Positions 26,001 through 36,880 of a stretch of DNA of 64,000 bases are shown here, in pieces. Origin of the DNA: Siphonodentalium dalli. Taxonomy: Eukaryota; Mollusca; Scaphopoda; Gadilida; Siphonodentaliidae. Position numbers and translations under genes: made by a program. The stretch is from assembly GCA_032622095.1 (NCBI GenBank), contig CP136062.1:1-64000 (forward strand), read 5' to 3'. A model generated the notes under the pieces. The model was given only the letters and a program-made list of their open reading frames with translations. It had not been told where the DNA came from and ran no database searches. The number at the start of each line of letters is the position of its first letter. Within the stretch, counting starts at the first letter, position 1.

Positions 26001-29000
26001 CGTGTAGTATTAGTTAGTCTTCTGTATGTGTAGTATTAGTTAGTCTTTTGTATGTGTAATATTAGTTAGTCTTCTGTATGCGTAGTATTAGTTAGTCTTT
26101 TGTATGTGTAATATTAGTTAGTCTTCTGTATGTGTAGTATTAGTTAGTCTTTTGTATGTGTAATATTAGTTAGTCTTCTGTATGTGTAGTATTAGTTAGT
26201 CTTTTGTATGTGTAGTATTAGTTAGTCTTTTGTATGTGTAATATTAGTTAGTCTTCTGTATGTGTAGTATTAGTTAGTCTTTTGTATGTGTAATATTAGT
26301 TAGTCTTCTGTATGTGTAATATTAGTTAGTCTTCTGTACGCGTAGTATTAGTTAGTCTTTTGTATGTGTAATATTAGTTAGTCTTCTGTATGTGTAGTAT
26401 TAGTTAGTCTTCTGTATGTGTAGTATTAGTTAGTCTTCTGTATGCGTAGTATTAGTTTGTCTTCTGTACGCGTAGTATTAGTTAGTCTTCTGTACGCGTA
26501 GTATTTGTTTGACTTCTGTATGCGTAGTATTAGTTAGTCTTCTGTACGTGTAGTATTAGTTAGTCTTCTGTACGCATAGTATTAGCTAGTTTTCTGTACG
26601 CGTAGTATTAGTTAGTCTGATGTATGCATAGTATTAGTTAGTCTTCTGTATGCTTAGTATTAGTTAGTATTCTGTATGTGTAGTATTAGTTAGTCTTCTG
26701 TATGCGTAGTACTAGTTAGTCTTCTGTACGTGTAGTATTAGTTAGTCTTCTGTATGCATAGTATTAGTTAGTCTTCTGTATGCATAGTATTAGTTAGTCT
26801 GCTGTATGCGTAGTATTAGTTAGTCTTCTGTACTCGTAGTATTACTTAGTCTTCTGTACACGTAGTATTAGTTAACCTTCTGTACGCGTAGTATTAGTTA
26901 GTCTTCTGTACGCGTAGTATTAGTTAGTCTTCTGTATGTGTAGTATTAGTTAGTCTTCTGTATGCGTAGTATTAGTTAGTCTTCTGTATGCGTAGTATTA
27001 GTTAGTCTTCTGTATGTGTAGTATTAGTTAGTCTTCTGTATGCGTAGTATTAGTTAGTCTTCTGTATGCGTAGTATTAGTTAGTCTTCTGTATGCGTAGT
27101 ATAAGTTAGTCTTCTGTATGCGTAGTATTAGTTAGTCTGCTGTATGCATAGTATTAGTTAGTCTTCTGTATGCATAGTATTAGTTAGTCTTCTGTACGTG
27201 TAGTATTACTTAGTCTTCTGTACTCGTAGTATTAGTTAGTCTGCTGTAAGCGTAGTATTAGTTAGTATTCTGTGTGCGTAGTATTAGTTAATCTTCTATA
27301 CGCGTAGTATTAGTTAGTCTTCTGTATGCGTAGTATTAGTTAGTCTTCTGCATGTGTAGTATTAGTTAGTCTTATGTAGGTGTAGCATTAGTTAGTCTTC
27401 TGTATGTGTAGTATTAGTTAGTCTTCTGTATGTGTAGTATTAGTTAGTCTTCTATACGCGTAGTATTAGTTAGTCTTCTGTATACATAGTATTAGTTAGT
27501 CTTCTGTATGCGTAGTATTAGTTAGTCTGCTGTATGCGTAGAATTAGTTAGTCTTCAGTACTCGTAGTATTACTTAGTCTTCTGTACACGTAGTATTAGT
27601 TAGTCTTCTGTACGCGTAGTATTAGTTAGTCTTCTGTATGTGTAGTATTAGTTAGTCTTCTGTATGCGTAGTATTAGTTAGTCTTCTGTATGCGTAGTAT
27701 AAGTTAGTCTTCTGTACGCGTAGTATTAGTTAGTCTTCTGTATGCATAGTATTAGTTAGTCTTCTGTACGTGTAGTATTACTTAGTCTTCTGTACACGTA
27801 GTATTAGTTAGTCTTCTGTATGCGTAGTATTAGTTAGTCTTCTATACACGTAGTATTAGTTAGTCTTCTGTATGCGTAGTATTAGTTAGTCTTCTGTATG
27901 CGTAGTATTAGTTAGTCTTCTGTATGTGTAGTATTAGTTAGTCTTCTATACGCGTAGTATTAGTTAGTCTTCTGTATGCGTAGTATTAGTTAGTCTTCTG
28001 CATGTGTAGTATTAGTTAGTCTTATGTAGGTGTAGCATTAGTTAGTCTTCTGTATGTGTAGTATTAGTTAGTCTTCTGTATGTGTATTATTAGTTAGTCT
28101 TCTGTATACATAGTATTAGTTAGTCTTCTGTATGTGTAGTATTAGTTAGTCTTCTGTATGTGTAGTATTAGTTAGTCTTCTATACGCGTAATATAAGTTA
28201 GTCTTCTGTATGCGTAGTATTAGTTAGTCTTCTATATGCGTAGTATTAGTTAGTCTTCTGTATGCGTAGTATAAGTTAGTCTTCTGTACATGTAGTATTA
28301 GTTAGTCTTCTGTATGTGTATTATTAGTTAGTCTTCTGTATGCGTAGTATTAGTTAGTATTCTGTATGCGTAGTATTAGTTAGTCTTCTATACGCGTAGT
28401 ATTAGTTAGTATTCTGTATGCGTAGTATTAGTTAGTCTTCTATACGCGTAGTATTAGTTAGTATTCTGTACGCGTAGTATTAGTTAGTCTTCTATACGCG
28501 TAGTATTAGTTAGTATTCTGTATGCGTAGTATTAGTTAGTCTTCTGTATGCGTAGTATAAGTTAGTCTTCTGTATGCGTAGTATTAGTTAATCTTCTGTA
28601 TGCGTAGTATTAGTTAGTCTTCTGTATGCGTAGTATTAGTTAGTCTTCTGTATGCGTAGTATTAGTTAGTCTTCTGTATGCGTAGTATAAGTTAGTCTTC
28701 TGTATGCGTAGTATTAGTTAGTCTTCTGTACGCGTAGTATTAGTTAGTCTACTGTATGCGTTGTATTAGTTAGTCTGCTGTATGCTTAGTATTAGTTAGT
28801 CTTCTGTACACATAGTATTAGTTAGTCTTCTATACGCGTAGTATTAGTTAGTCTTCTGTATGCGTAGTATTAGTTAGTCTTCTGTACGCGTAGTATTAGT
28901 TAGTCTGCTGTATGCGTATTATTAGTTATTCTTCTGTATTCGTAGTATTAGTTAGTTTTCTGTACACGTTGTATTAGTTAGTATTCTGTACGCGTAGTAT

Positions 29001-32000
29001 TAGTTAGTCTTCTATACGCGTAGTATTAGTTAGTCTTCTGTATGCGTAGTATTAGTTAGTCTTCTGTACGCGTAGTATTAGTTTGTCTTCTGTATGTGAA
29101 GTATTAGTTAGTCTTTTGTACGCGTAGTTTTAGTTAGTCTTCTGTACACATATTATTAGTTAGTCTGCTGCAAGCGTAGTATTAGTTAGTCTGCTGTATG
29201 TGTAGTATTAGTTAGTCTTCTGTACGCGTAGTATTAGTTAGTCTGCTGTATGCGTAGTATTAGTTAGACTTCTGTACGCATAGTATTAGTTAGTCTTCTG
29301 TATGTGTAGTATTAGTTAGTCTTCTGTATGCGTAGTATTAGTTAGTCTTCTGTACGTGTAGTATTAGTTAGTCTGATGTACGCGTAGTATTAGTTAGTCT
29401 TCTGTATGCGTAGTATTAGTTAGTCTTCTGTACACGTAGTATTAGTTAGTCTTCTGTACACATAGTATTAGTTAGTCTTCTGTATGAGTAGTATTAGTTA
29501 GTCTTCTGTATGCGTAGTATTAGTTAGTCTTCTGTATGTGTAGTATTAGTTAGTCTTCTGTATGTGTAGTATTAGTTAGTCTTCTGTATGCATAGTATTA
29601 GTTAGTCTGCTGTATGCGTAGTATTACTTAGTCTTCTGTACACGTAGTATTAGTTAGTCTTCTGTATGTGCAGCATTAGTTAGTCTTCTGTACGTGTAGT
29701 ATTAGTTAGTCTTCTGTATGCGTAGTATTAGTTAGTCTTCTGTATGCGTAGTATAAGTTAGTCTTCTGTATGCGTAGTATTAGTTAGTCTTCTTTACGCA
29801 TAGTATTAGTTAGTCTTCTGTACACGTATTATTAGTTAATCTTCTGTACGTGTAGTATTAGTTAGTCTTCTGTACGTGTAGTATTAGTTAGTCTTCTGTA
29901 CACGTATTATTAGTTAATCTTCTGTACGCGTAGTATTAGTTAGTCTTCTGTATGCGTAGTATTAGTTAGTATTCTGTACGCGTAGTATTAGTTAGTCTTC
30001 TGTATGCGTAGTATTAGACAGTCTCATTTATGCTTAGTATTAGTTAGTCTGATGTATGCGTAGTATTAGTCTGCTGTATGCGTAGTATTAGTTAGTCTTC
30101 TGTATGCATAGTATTAGTTAGTCTTCTGTATGTGTAGTATTAGTTAGTCTTCTGTATGTGTAGTATTAGTTAGTCTTCTGTATGCATAGTATTAGTTAGT
30201 CTGCTGTATGCGTAGTATTAGTTAGTCTTCTGTACTCGTAGTATTACTTAGTCTTCTGTACACGTAGTATTAGTTAGTCTTCTGTATGTGCAGCATTAGT
30301 TAGTCTTCTGTACGTGTAGTATTAGTTAGTCTTCTGTATGCGTAGTATTAGTTAGTCTTCTGTACGTGTAGTATTAGTTAGTCTTCTGTACACGTATTAT
30401 TAGTTAGTCTTCTGTATGTGCAGCATTAGTTAGTCTTCTGTACTCGTAGTATTACTTAGTCTTCTGTACACGTAGTATTAGTTAGTCTTCTGTATGTGCA
30501 GCATTAGTTAGTCTTCTGTACGTGTAGTATTAGTTAGTCTTCTGTATGCGTAGTATTAGTTAGTCTTCTGTATGCGTAGTATAAGTTAGTCTTCTGTACG
30601 CGTAGTATTAGTTAGTCTTCTGTATGTGCAGCATTAGTTAGTCTTCTGTACGTGTAGTATTAGTTAGTCTTCTGTATGCGTAGTATTAGTTAGTCTTCTG
30701 TATGCACAGTATTAGTTAGTCTTCTGTATGCGTAGTATAAGTTAGTCTTCTGTATGCGTAGTATTAGTTAGTCTGCTGTATGCACAGTATTAGTTAGTCT
30801 TCTGTACGTGTAGTATTACTTAGTCTTCTGTACTCGTAGTATTAGTTAGTCTGCTGTAAGCGTAGTATTAGTTAGTATTCTGTGTGTGTAGTATTAGTTA
30901 GTCTTCTGTATGCGTAGTATTAGTTAGTCTTCTGTATGCGTAGTATTAGTTAGTCTTCTGTATGCGTAGTATTAGTTAGTCTTCTGTATGTGTAGTATTA
31001 ATTAGTCTTCTGTATGTGTAGTATTAGTTAGTCTTCTATACGCGTAGTATTAGTTAGTCTTCTGTATACATAGTATTAGTTAGTCTTCTGTATGCGTAGT
31101 ATTAGTTAGTCTGCTGTATGCGTAGAATTAGTTAGTCTTCAGTACTCGTAGTATTAGTTAGCCTTCTGTACACGTAGTATTAGTTAGTCTTCTGGACGCG
31201 TAGTGTTAGTTAGTCTTCTGTACGTGTAGTATTACTTAGTCTTCTGTACACATAGTATTAGTTAGTCTTCTGTACGCGTAGTATTAGTTAGTCTTCTGTA
31301 TGTGTAGTATTAGTTAGTCTTCTGTATGTGTAGTATTAGTTAGTCTTCTGTACGCATAGTATTAGTTAGTCTTCCGTATGCGTAGTATTAGTTAGTCTTC
31401 TGTACGTGTAGTATTAGTTAGTCTTCTGTATGCGTAGTATTAGTTAGTCTTCTATACGCGTAGTATTAGTTAGTCTTCTGTATGCGTAGTATTAGTTAGT
31501 CTTCTGTATGCGTAGTATTAGTTAGTCTTCTGTATGTGTAGTATTAGTTAGTCTTCTATACGCGTAGTATTAGTTAGTCTTCTGTATGCGTAGTATTAGT
31601 TAGTCTTCTGTATGCGTAGTATTAGTTAGTCTTCTGTATGCTTAGTATTAGTTAGTCTTATGTAGGTGTAGCATTAGTTAGTCTTCTGTATGTGTAGTAT
31701 TAGTTAGTCTTCTGTATGTGTAGTATTAGTTAGTCTTCTGTATACATAGTATTAGTTAGTCTTCTGTATGTGTAGTATTAGTTAGTCTTCTGTATGTGTA
31801 GTATTAGTTAGTCTTCTATACGCGTAGTATTAGTTAGTCTTCTGTACGCGTAGTATTAGTTAGCATTCTGTACACGTAGTATTAGTTAGTCTTCTGTATG
31901 CGTAGTATAAGTTAGTCTTCTGTACATGTAGTATTAGTTAGTCTTCTGTATGCGTATTATTAGTTAGTCTTCTGTATGCGTAGTATTAGTTAGTATTCTG

Positions 32001-33979
32001 TATGCGTAGTATTAGTTAATCTTCTGTATGCGTAATATAGGTTAGTCTTCTGTATGCGTAGTATTAGTTAGTCTTCTGTATGCGTAGTATTAGTTAGTCT
32101 TCTGTATGCGTAGTATTAGTTAGTCTTCTGTATGCGTAGTATAAGTTAGTCTTCTGTATGCGTAGTATTAGTTAGTCTTCTGTACGCGTAGTATTAGTTA
32201 GTCTACTGTATGCGTTGTATTAGTTAGTCTGCTGTATGCTCTTCTGTGTGCGTATTATTAGTTAGTCTTCTGTACTCGTAGTATTAGTTAATCTTCTGTA
32301 CACGTACTATTAGTTAGTCTGCTGTATGCGTTGTATTAGTTAGTCTGCTGTATGCATATTATTAGTTATTCTTCTGTATGCGTTATATTAGTTAGTCTGC
32401 TGTATGCGTAGTATTAGTTAGTCTTCTGGACGCGTAGTATTAGTTAGTCTTCTGTATGCGTAGTATTAGTTAGTCTTCTGTATGCGTAGTATTAGTTAGT
32501 CTTCTGTACGCGTAGTATTAGTTAGTCTGCTGTATGCGTATTATTAGTTAGTCTTCTGTATTCGTAGTATTAGTTAGTTTTCTGTACACGTTGTATTAGT
32601 TAGTCGTCTGTACGCGTAGTATTAGTTAGTCTTCTGTACGCGTAGTATTAGTTTGTCTTCTGTATGTGAAGTATTAGTTAGTCTTCTGTACGCGTAGTTT
32701 TAGTTAGTCTTCTGTACACATATTATTAGTTAGTCTGCTGCATGCGTAGTATTAGTTAGTCTGCTGTATGCGTATTATTAGTTAGTCTTCTGTATGCGTA
32801 GTATTAGTTAGACTTCTGTACGCATAGTATTAGTTAATCTTATGTACGTGTAGTATTAATTAGTCTTCTGTATGCGTAGTATTAGTTAGTCTTCTTTACG
32901 CGTAGTATTAGTTAGTCTTCTGTACACGTATTATTAGTTAGTCTTCTGTACGCGTAGTATTAGTTAGTCTTCTGTACGTGTAGTATTAGTTAGTCTTCTG
33001 TACGCGTAGTATTAGTTTGTCTTCTGTATGTGTATTATTAGTTAATCTTCTGTATGCGTAGTATTAGTTAGTCTTCTTTACGCGTAGTATTAGTTAGTCT
33101 TCTGTACACGTATTATTAGTTAGTCTTCTGTACGCGTAGTATTAGTTAGTCTTCTGTATGTGTAGTATTAGTTAGTCTTCTTTACGCGTAGTATTAGTTA
33201 GTCTTCTGTACACGTATTATTAGTTAGTCTTCTGTACGCGTAGTATTAGTTAGTCTTCTGTATGTGTAGTATTAGTTAGTCTTCTTTACGCGTAGTATTA
33301 GTTAGTCTTCTGTACACGTATTATTAGTTAGTCTTCTGTACACGTAGTATTAGTTATTCTTCTGTACGCGTAGTATTAGTTTGTCTTCTGTATGTGTAGT
33401 ATTAGTTAGTCTTCTGTACGCGTAGTATTAGTTTGTCTTCTGTATGAGTAGTATTAGTTAGTCTGATGTACGCGTAGTATTAGTTAGTCTTCTGTATGCG
33501 TAGTATTAGTTAGTCTTCTGTACACGTAGTATTAGTTAGTCTTCTGTACACATAGTATTAGTTAGTCTTCTGTATGAGTAGTATTAGTTAGTCTTCTGTA
33601 TGTGTATTATTAGTTAGTCTTCTGTATGTGTAATATTAGTTAGTCTTCTGTATGCGTAGTATAAGTTAGTCTTCTGTATGCGTAGTATTAGTTAGTCTTC
33701 TGTATGTGTAGTATTAGTTAGTCTTCTGTATGCGTAGTATTAGTTAATCTTCTGTATGCGTAGTATTAGTTAGTCTGCTGTATGCGTAGTATTAGTTAGT
33801 CTTCTGTACGCGTAGTATTAGTTAGTCTGCTGTATGCGTATTATTAGTTAGTCTTCTGTATGCGTAGTATTAGTTAGTCTTCTGTATGCGTAGTATTAGT
33901 TAGTGATATGTACGCTTAGTATCAGTTAGTCTGCTGTACGCGTAGTATTAGTTAGTCTTCTGTACGCGTAGTATTTGTT

Positions 33980-34257
33980 ATTTTTCCTGAAAACCCCTCC
34001 AGATGATTAATTTACCATTCCAATGTATACTTTTAATAAATAAGAAGAACCGATTTAGTCTAGAAAGGTATTTTGAATAGTTAAGATTAAAAACATTTTA
34101 TGCATTGACATATAAATATCATAAAAAGTCATGCAGCGTATATATCTTTGAAGAAAATTGTTTTCAAAACATTTCAATTTTTCTATTCATGCATCTACCA
34201 TCCAGTTTATCTGGGAATCGAAACAATATTTGAGTTGGGAGGGGGTTTTTATTCAAT
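33980..34257. other. unique AT-rich sequence, no gene seen
   Basis: This is the first non-satellite DNA right of the array. I see no open frame, RNA gene or recognisable element. It includes a CCTCC/GGGAGGG stretch and poly-T tracts only. Confidence 0.6.
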
Positions 34258-34357
34258 GTTAATTTTGGCCTCAGTGGTATCAGTTAATTTTGGCCTGAGT
34301 GGTAACGGTTAATTTTGGCTTCAGTGGTAATGGTTAATTTTGGCCTGAGTGGTAACA
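34258..34357. repeat. 25-bp tandem repeat, 4 copies
   Basis: Four 25-bp units each start GTTAATTTTGGC and end with AGTGGTA plus a variable tail. They begin at 34258, 34283, 34308 and 34333. They alternate CCTCAG, CCTGAG, CTTCAG and CCTGAG in the middle. A fifth copy breaks off after ATTAATT. Confidence 0.9.
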
Positions 34358-34466
34358 ATTAATTATAATGAAATTAAATCGTTTGCATCGTTCATAGAGC
34401 ACATGATTGTATTTTACACTCATCCCGGGCTCAAATTCATTCATTAGTTGCATATATTCTGTTGAG

Positions 34467-34500
34467 TATAAAAGGAGATAGTCCCATAAATGGTCAGTTT
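34467..34500 (+). promoter_or_regulatory. candidate TATA-Inr core promoter
   Basis: TATAAAAG lies at 34467-34474 and an initiator-like TCAGTT has its A at 34496, 29 bases from the first T of the TATA box. This is the usual metazoan spacing. It lies 135 bp upstream of the first NIDO exon. The ATG at 34538 followed by a GTATGT donor at 34548 would join the 34,632 exon in the right phase, but would give a protein starting with only three residues before the exon and no signal peptide. A secreted NIDO protein should have one, so this may be a chance match or a secondary promoter. Confidence 0.3.
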
Positions 34501-34631
34501 AGTGTACAACATTCATTTAATAAGAGAGAAAATAGTTATGTATTTACGTATGTTTAATAACAGTGAAAATTGTTAAGCATACATTGTTATATGATACGAT
34601 TTATTTGTGTTATATGTACATTTCGCTGCAG

Positions 34632-34741
34632 GTGGGTTTCCATTCGGTAACCGTAGTTTCACGGGTGATGACGTCACATCCAACTTCATCTACATACAGG
34701 ATGGATTTCCATTCGGAACAGAGACTCATTATCGGATATAT
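34632..34741 (+). CDS. internal exon: start of a NIDO (nidogen-like) domain
   Basis: This 110-bp exon lies between an acceptor (TTTCGCTGCAG) and a perfect donor (GTAAGT at 34742). It takes one base from an upstream exon, then reads 36 codons without a stop and ends in phase 0. The peptide has GFPFGNRSF near its start and DGFPFGTETHYRIY at its end. Joined to the exon at 45,406 this gives HYRIY followed by VGTNGIVSF, the expected order at the N-terminal half of a NIDO domain: a front segment, an FPFG strand, then a Y-x-x-Y/VxTNG strand. NIDO domains are extracellular and occur in nidogen, alpha-tectorin, SNED1 and MUC4-like proteins; which type this is cannot be told here. No in-frame ATG precedes it before a stop at 34592, so an upstream exon is required. 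A CRE-like TGACGTCA falls inside the exon. Confidence 0.62.
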
Positions 34742-35190
34742 GTAAGTATGGAGGGTAAAACGGTTCATAATTATAATACAACCCTAATCATTTGAAACAG
34801 AGACAATGTAAGTATGGAGGGTAAAACGGTTCATAATTCTAATATAACCCGAACCATTCGAAACAGAGACTATATAAGTATGGAGGGTAAAACGGATCAT
34901 AATTATAATACAACCCTAATCATTTGAAACAGAGACAATGTAAGTATGGAGGGTAAAACGTTTCATAATTCTAATATAACCCGAACCATTCGAAACAGAG
35001 ACTATGTAAGTATGGAGGGTTAAACGGGTCATAATTCTAATATAACCCGAAGCATTCGAAACAGAGACTCGCTATCGTGACTATGTAAGTATAGAGGGTT
35101 AAAGGGTCATAATTATAATATAACCCGAACCATTGGTAATAGAGACTCGTTATCGGGTCTATATAAGTATGGACGGTAAAACGGGTCATA
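34717..35190. repeat. 66-bp tandem repeat copying the exon end and its 5' splice site
   Basis: About seven units each carry CAGAGAC, a TATGTAAGTATGGAGGGT block, then CATAATT and AACCC. The (G/A)TAAGT landmark lies at 34742, 34808, 34874, 34940, 35006, 35085 and 35163. Spacing is 66 at first, then 79 and 78, where extra bases resemble the exon end (ACTCATTATCGG). The first unit overlaps the exon, so each copy reproduces the exon-intron border. GTAAGT is intact at 34742, 34808, 34940, 35006 and 35085, and lost (ATAAGT) at 34874 and 35163. Copies 1-4 alternate between two sequence types, giving a 132-bp dimer. Confidence 0.9.
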
Positions 35191-35830
35191 ACTAGATGTC
35201 AGATTCCATGGAATCAGATATATTTCCATGGTATCCCATTCCATGTGGGTGTTATGTGTATAGGTGTGTTCCTCTTCATGCGAATGCATATTGGTGCTTT
35301 GTGATCTGATGGTGGACTTGCATTGACATTTCTAAATAAGATATATATTCCAAAGGTTTATGTAATTTGGTTCGACCCACCGTGGATGATTAATGACAGT
35401 CTATTGCATGATGGTTGTGACCAACTGAGCCACCATTCACCCCAGTCAATCAGTTCACTTTTAATCGGTATGGATACATTTTAGAGCTAAGTATAACCTC
35501 TCCCCAGGACGCCCGTATCATATTCAACAATCACGAAATTTGGCGTGTCTGATTATGTCGTAATCGACATATAGATCAAAAGGGTGTAAGGCATATTAAT
35601 TTACCATAACTATGTTATGTCGCATTTATTGGATAGTTTTTTCAGTCTCGGATTCAGAATATTTTAGTTTTAATGGCGGAGGAAAGACCGCTTGGTTAAT
35701 TAATTAATTAATTAATTAGTATTTCAGTGCGTCATCGCTACACTATAGTCATTAACGTCTTTGTAATAGAGTTAACTGTAATCGAGAGATAACTATATCA
35801 CAATCGATAATGCTAGCTGAGTGCTTACGC
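35191..35830. other. intron sequence, no gene seen
   Basis: This stretch contains a perfect palindrome GATTCCATGGAATC at 35202-35215 and a TTAA-type microsatellite at 35696-35718. I see no convincing open frame or RNA gene. Confidence 0.55.
35696..35718. repeat. (TTAA)n microsatellite
   Basis: Five to six perfect TTAA/ATTA units lie in a row within intron sequence. Confidence 0.95.
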
Positions 35831-36880
35831 GTCCGCTCTGAAACTAATGTTGTCCTTATATACTACCAAACACATGCAGAGTTCAAAATATAAAACACTT
35901 GATTCGCGATTTGCCATTTTTTCCCGTTTACGAGTTTCGGTGGAATTTGCCAAAAGCCTCGACCATCACCGGGGCGTACACCACATCTCTGTTGGACACT
36001 TTACTTGTATAGTAGAGCGGACATACCTCTAGTATTTCGGTGAACATATTCATGCAATTGCCTTGCTCCTTGATAAGTCCGTTTGAATTTGCGTCATAAA
36101 GAGTGGGTTTGAATTTGAGTAATACATATCACCCGTTAACAAGGTTATACGCCACCAGGGTAAAACCGTCCACTCTGAAACTTTGAAAAGCGTACTAATC
36201 TTGCGTTTAGATACTACCAATCACATCCACTCGTCGAAAAGTTTTTATCTCAATGTCTAATTTTCGGAGTAATTTTCCCCATTTGATTTTCGGTGGAATT
36301 AGCCAAATCTGAACCCACCCCGACACAAACACTCCCGTTGAGCAGGTTGTGTTTATAGTAGAGAGGTCAAATTTTGGAGGCGTACCTACAGTATACCGAC
36401 TTACATGACACTGTATTAAACTCGCTCCTTCATTAGTCCGTTTGGATTTGGGGCTAAAAATAGATTAGTTATACTTAAGTATACATATTTATGTTATATA
36501 GCGTTGTCACGAGTAAACCGTTCCATCTGAAAATTAGAAAATCGCATTGTAGATGCGCGTGAACACTACCCATCAGACGTATTCGTCAAAAAAAATTATC
36601 TCGATGTTTGAATTTCCACCCTTTGCAATTTTCGTTGAATTTTCCTAAAGTCTCAACCCACCCCGACTCGCATTCTCCGTTGGACAGGTTACTTTTAAAA
36701 TATAGCGGTCAAACTTTTGTCAACGTACCTGCTACGACATTATCATGCTCTTTAATTAGCCGGTTTGGATTTGGCGGGATAAATAGGTGCAATATTTCCG
36801 TACCCCGTAACGCGGAAAGTCCTGGAAAAAACATTTTAAGTGGTATATTCGGGTCCGGATCACTCGTCCAAATCGGAATA
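35831..36880. repeat. diverged tandem triplication, unit about 345 bp
   Basis: Three old copies begin at 35831 (GTCCGCTCTGAAACT), 36168 (GTCCACTCTGAAACTT) and 36520 (GTTCCATCTGAAAA). Each continues in the same order: ACTACC plus CA, a CTCGTC/TTCGTC-like segment, TTTCGGTGGAATT or its variant, ACCCACCCCGAC or its variant, a TATAGTAGAG/TATAGCGG motif, GCTCCTT with TTAGTCCG, and TTTGGATTTGG. Spacings are 337 and 352. The open frame at 36608-36913 lies within the third copy and is closed in the other two, so I do not call it a gene. The family is not recognised. Confidence 0.75.

Larger units (their letters stand above)
1..33979. repeat. 26-bp satellite array, about 1,300 copies
   Basis: The whole segment is head-to-tail copies of a 26-bp unit. 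Each unit carries TAGTATTAGTTAGTC followed by TTCTGTA or TTATGTA and a CGCG-type tetranucleotide, so that the core reads TACGCGTA. It starts mid-array at the left edge and ends where TAGTATTTGTTA runs into unique sequence. No other sequence interrupts it apart from small indels. The plus strand is T-rich (11 T, 5 A, 6 G, 4 C per unit). Because 26 is not a multiple of 3 and each unit carries TAG/TAA triplets, every frame is closed and there is no coding potential. Main variants are C/A before TGTA, the tetranucleotide (CGCG, TGCG, CGTG, CACG, TGTG, CGCA), AGTATT/AATATT and GTTAGTC/GTTAATC. Confidence 0.98.

Noticed and set aside
1-33979. CRISPR array (short, regular repeats)
   Set aside because: There are no spacers; units are directly adjacent at 26 bp, and the setting is eukaryotic.
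1-33979. Telomeric repeat because of TTAGTTAG strings
   Set aside because: The unit is 26 bp with a fixed non-telomeric remainder; there is no run of TTAGG or TTAGGG, and the array continues into unique gene-bearing DNA.
34607-34795. Single unspliced small gene covering the first NIDO exon
   Set aside because: It would start at GTG, which is not a usual animal start, and would read through the GTAAGT donor into tandem repeats. The splice interpretation gives a continuous NIDO domain.
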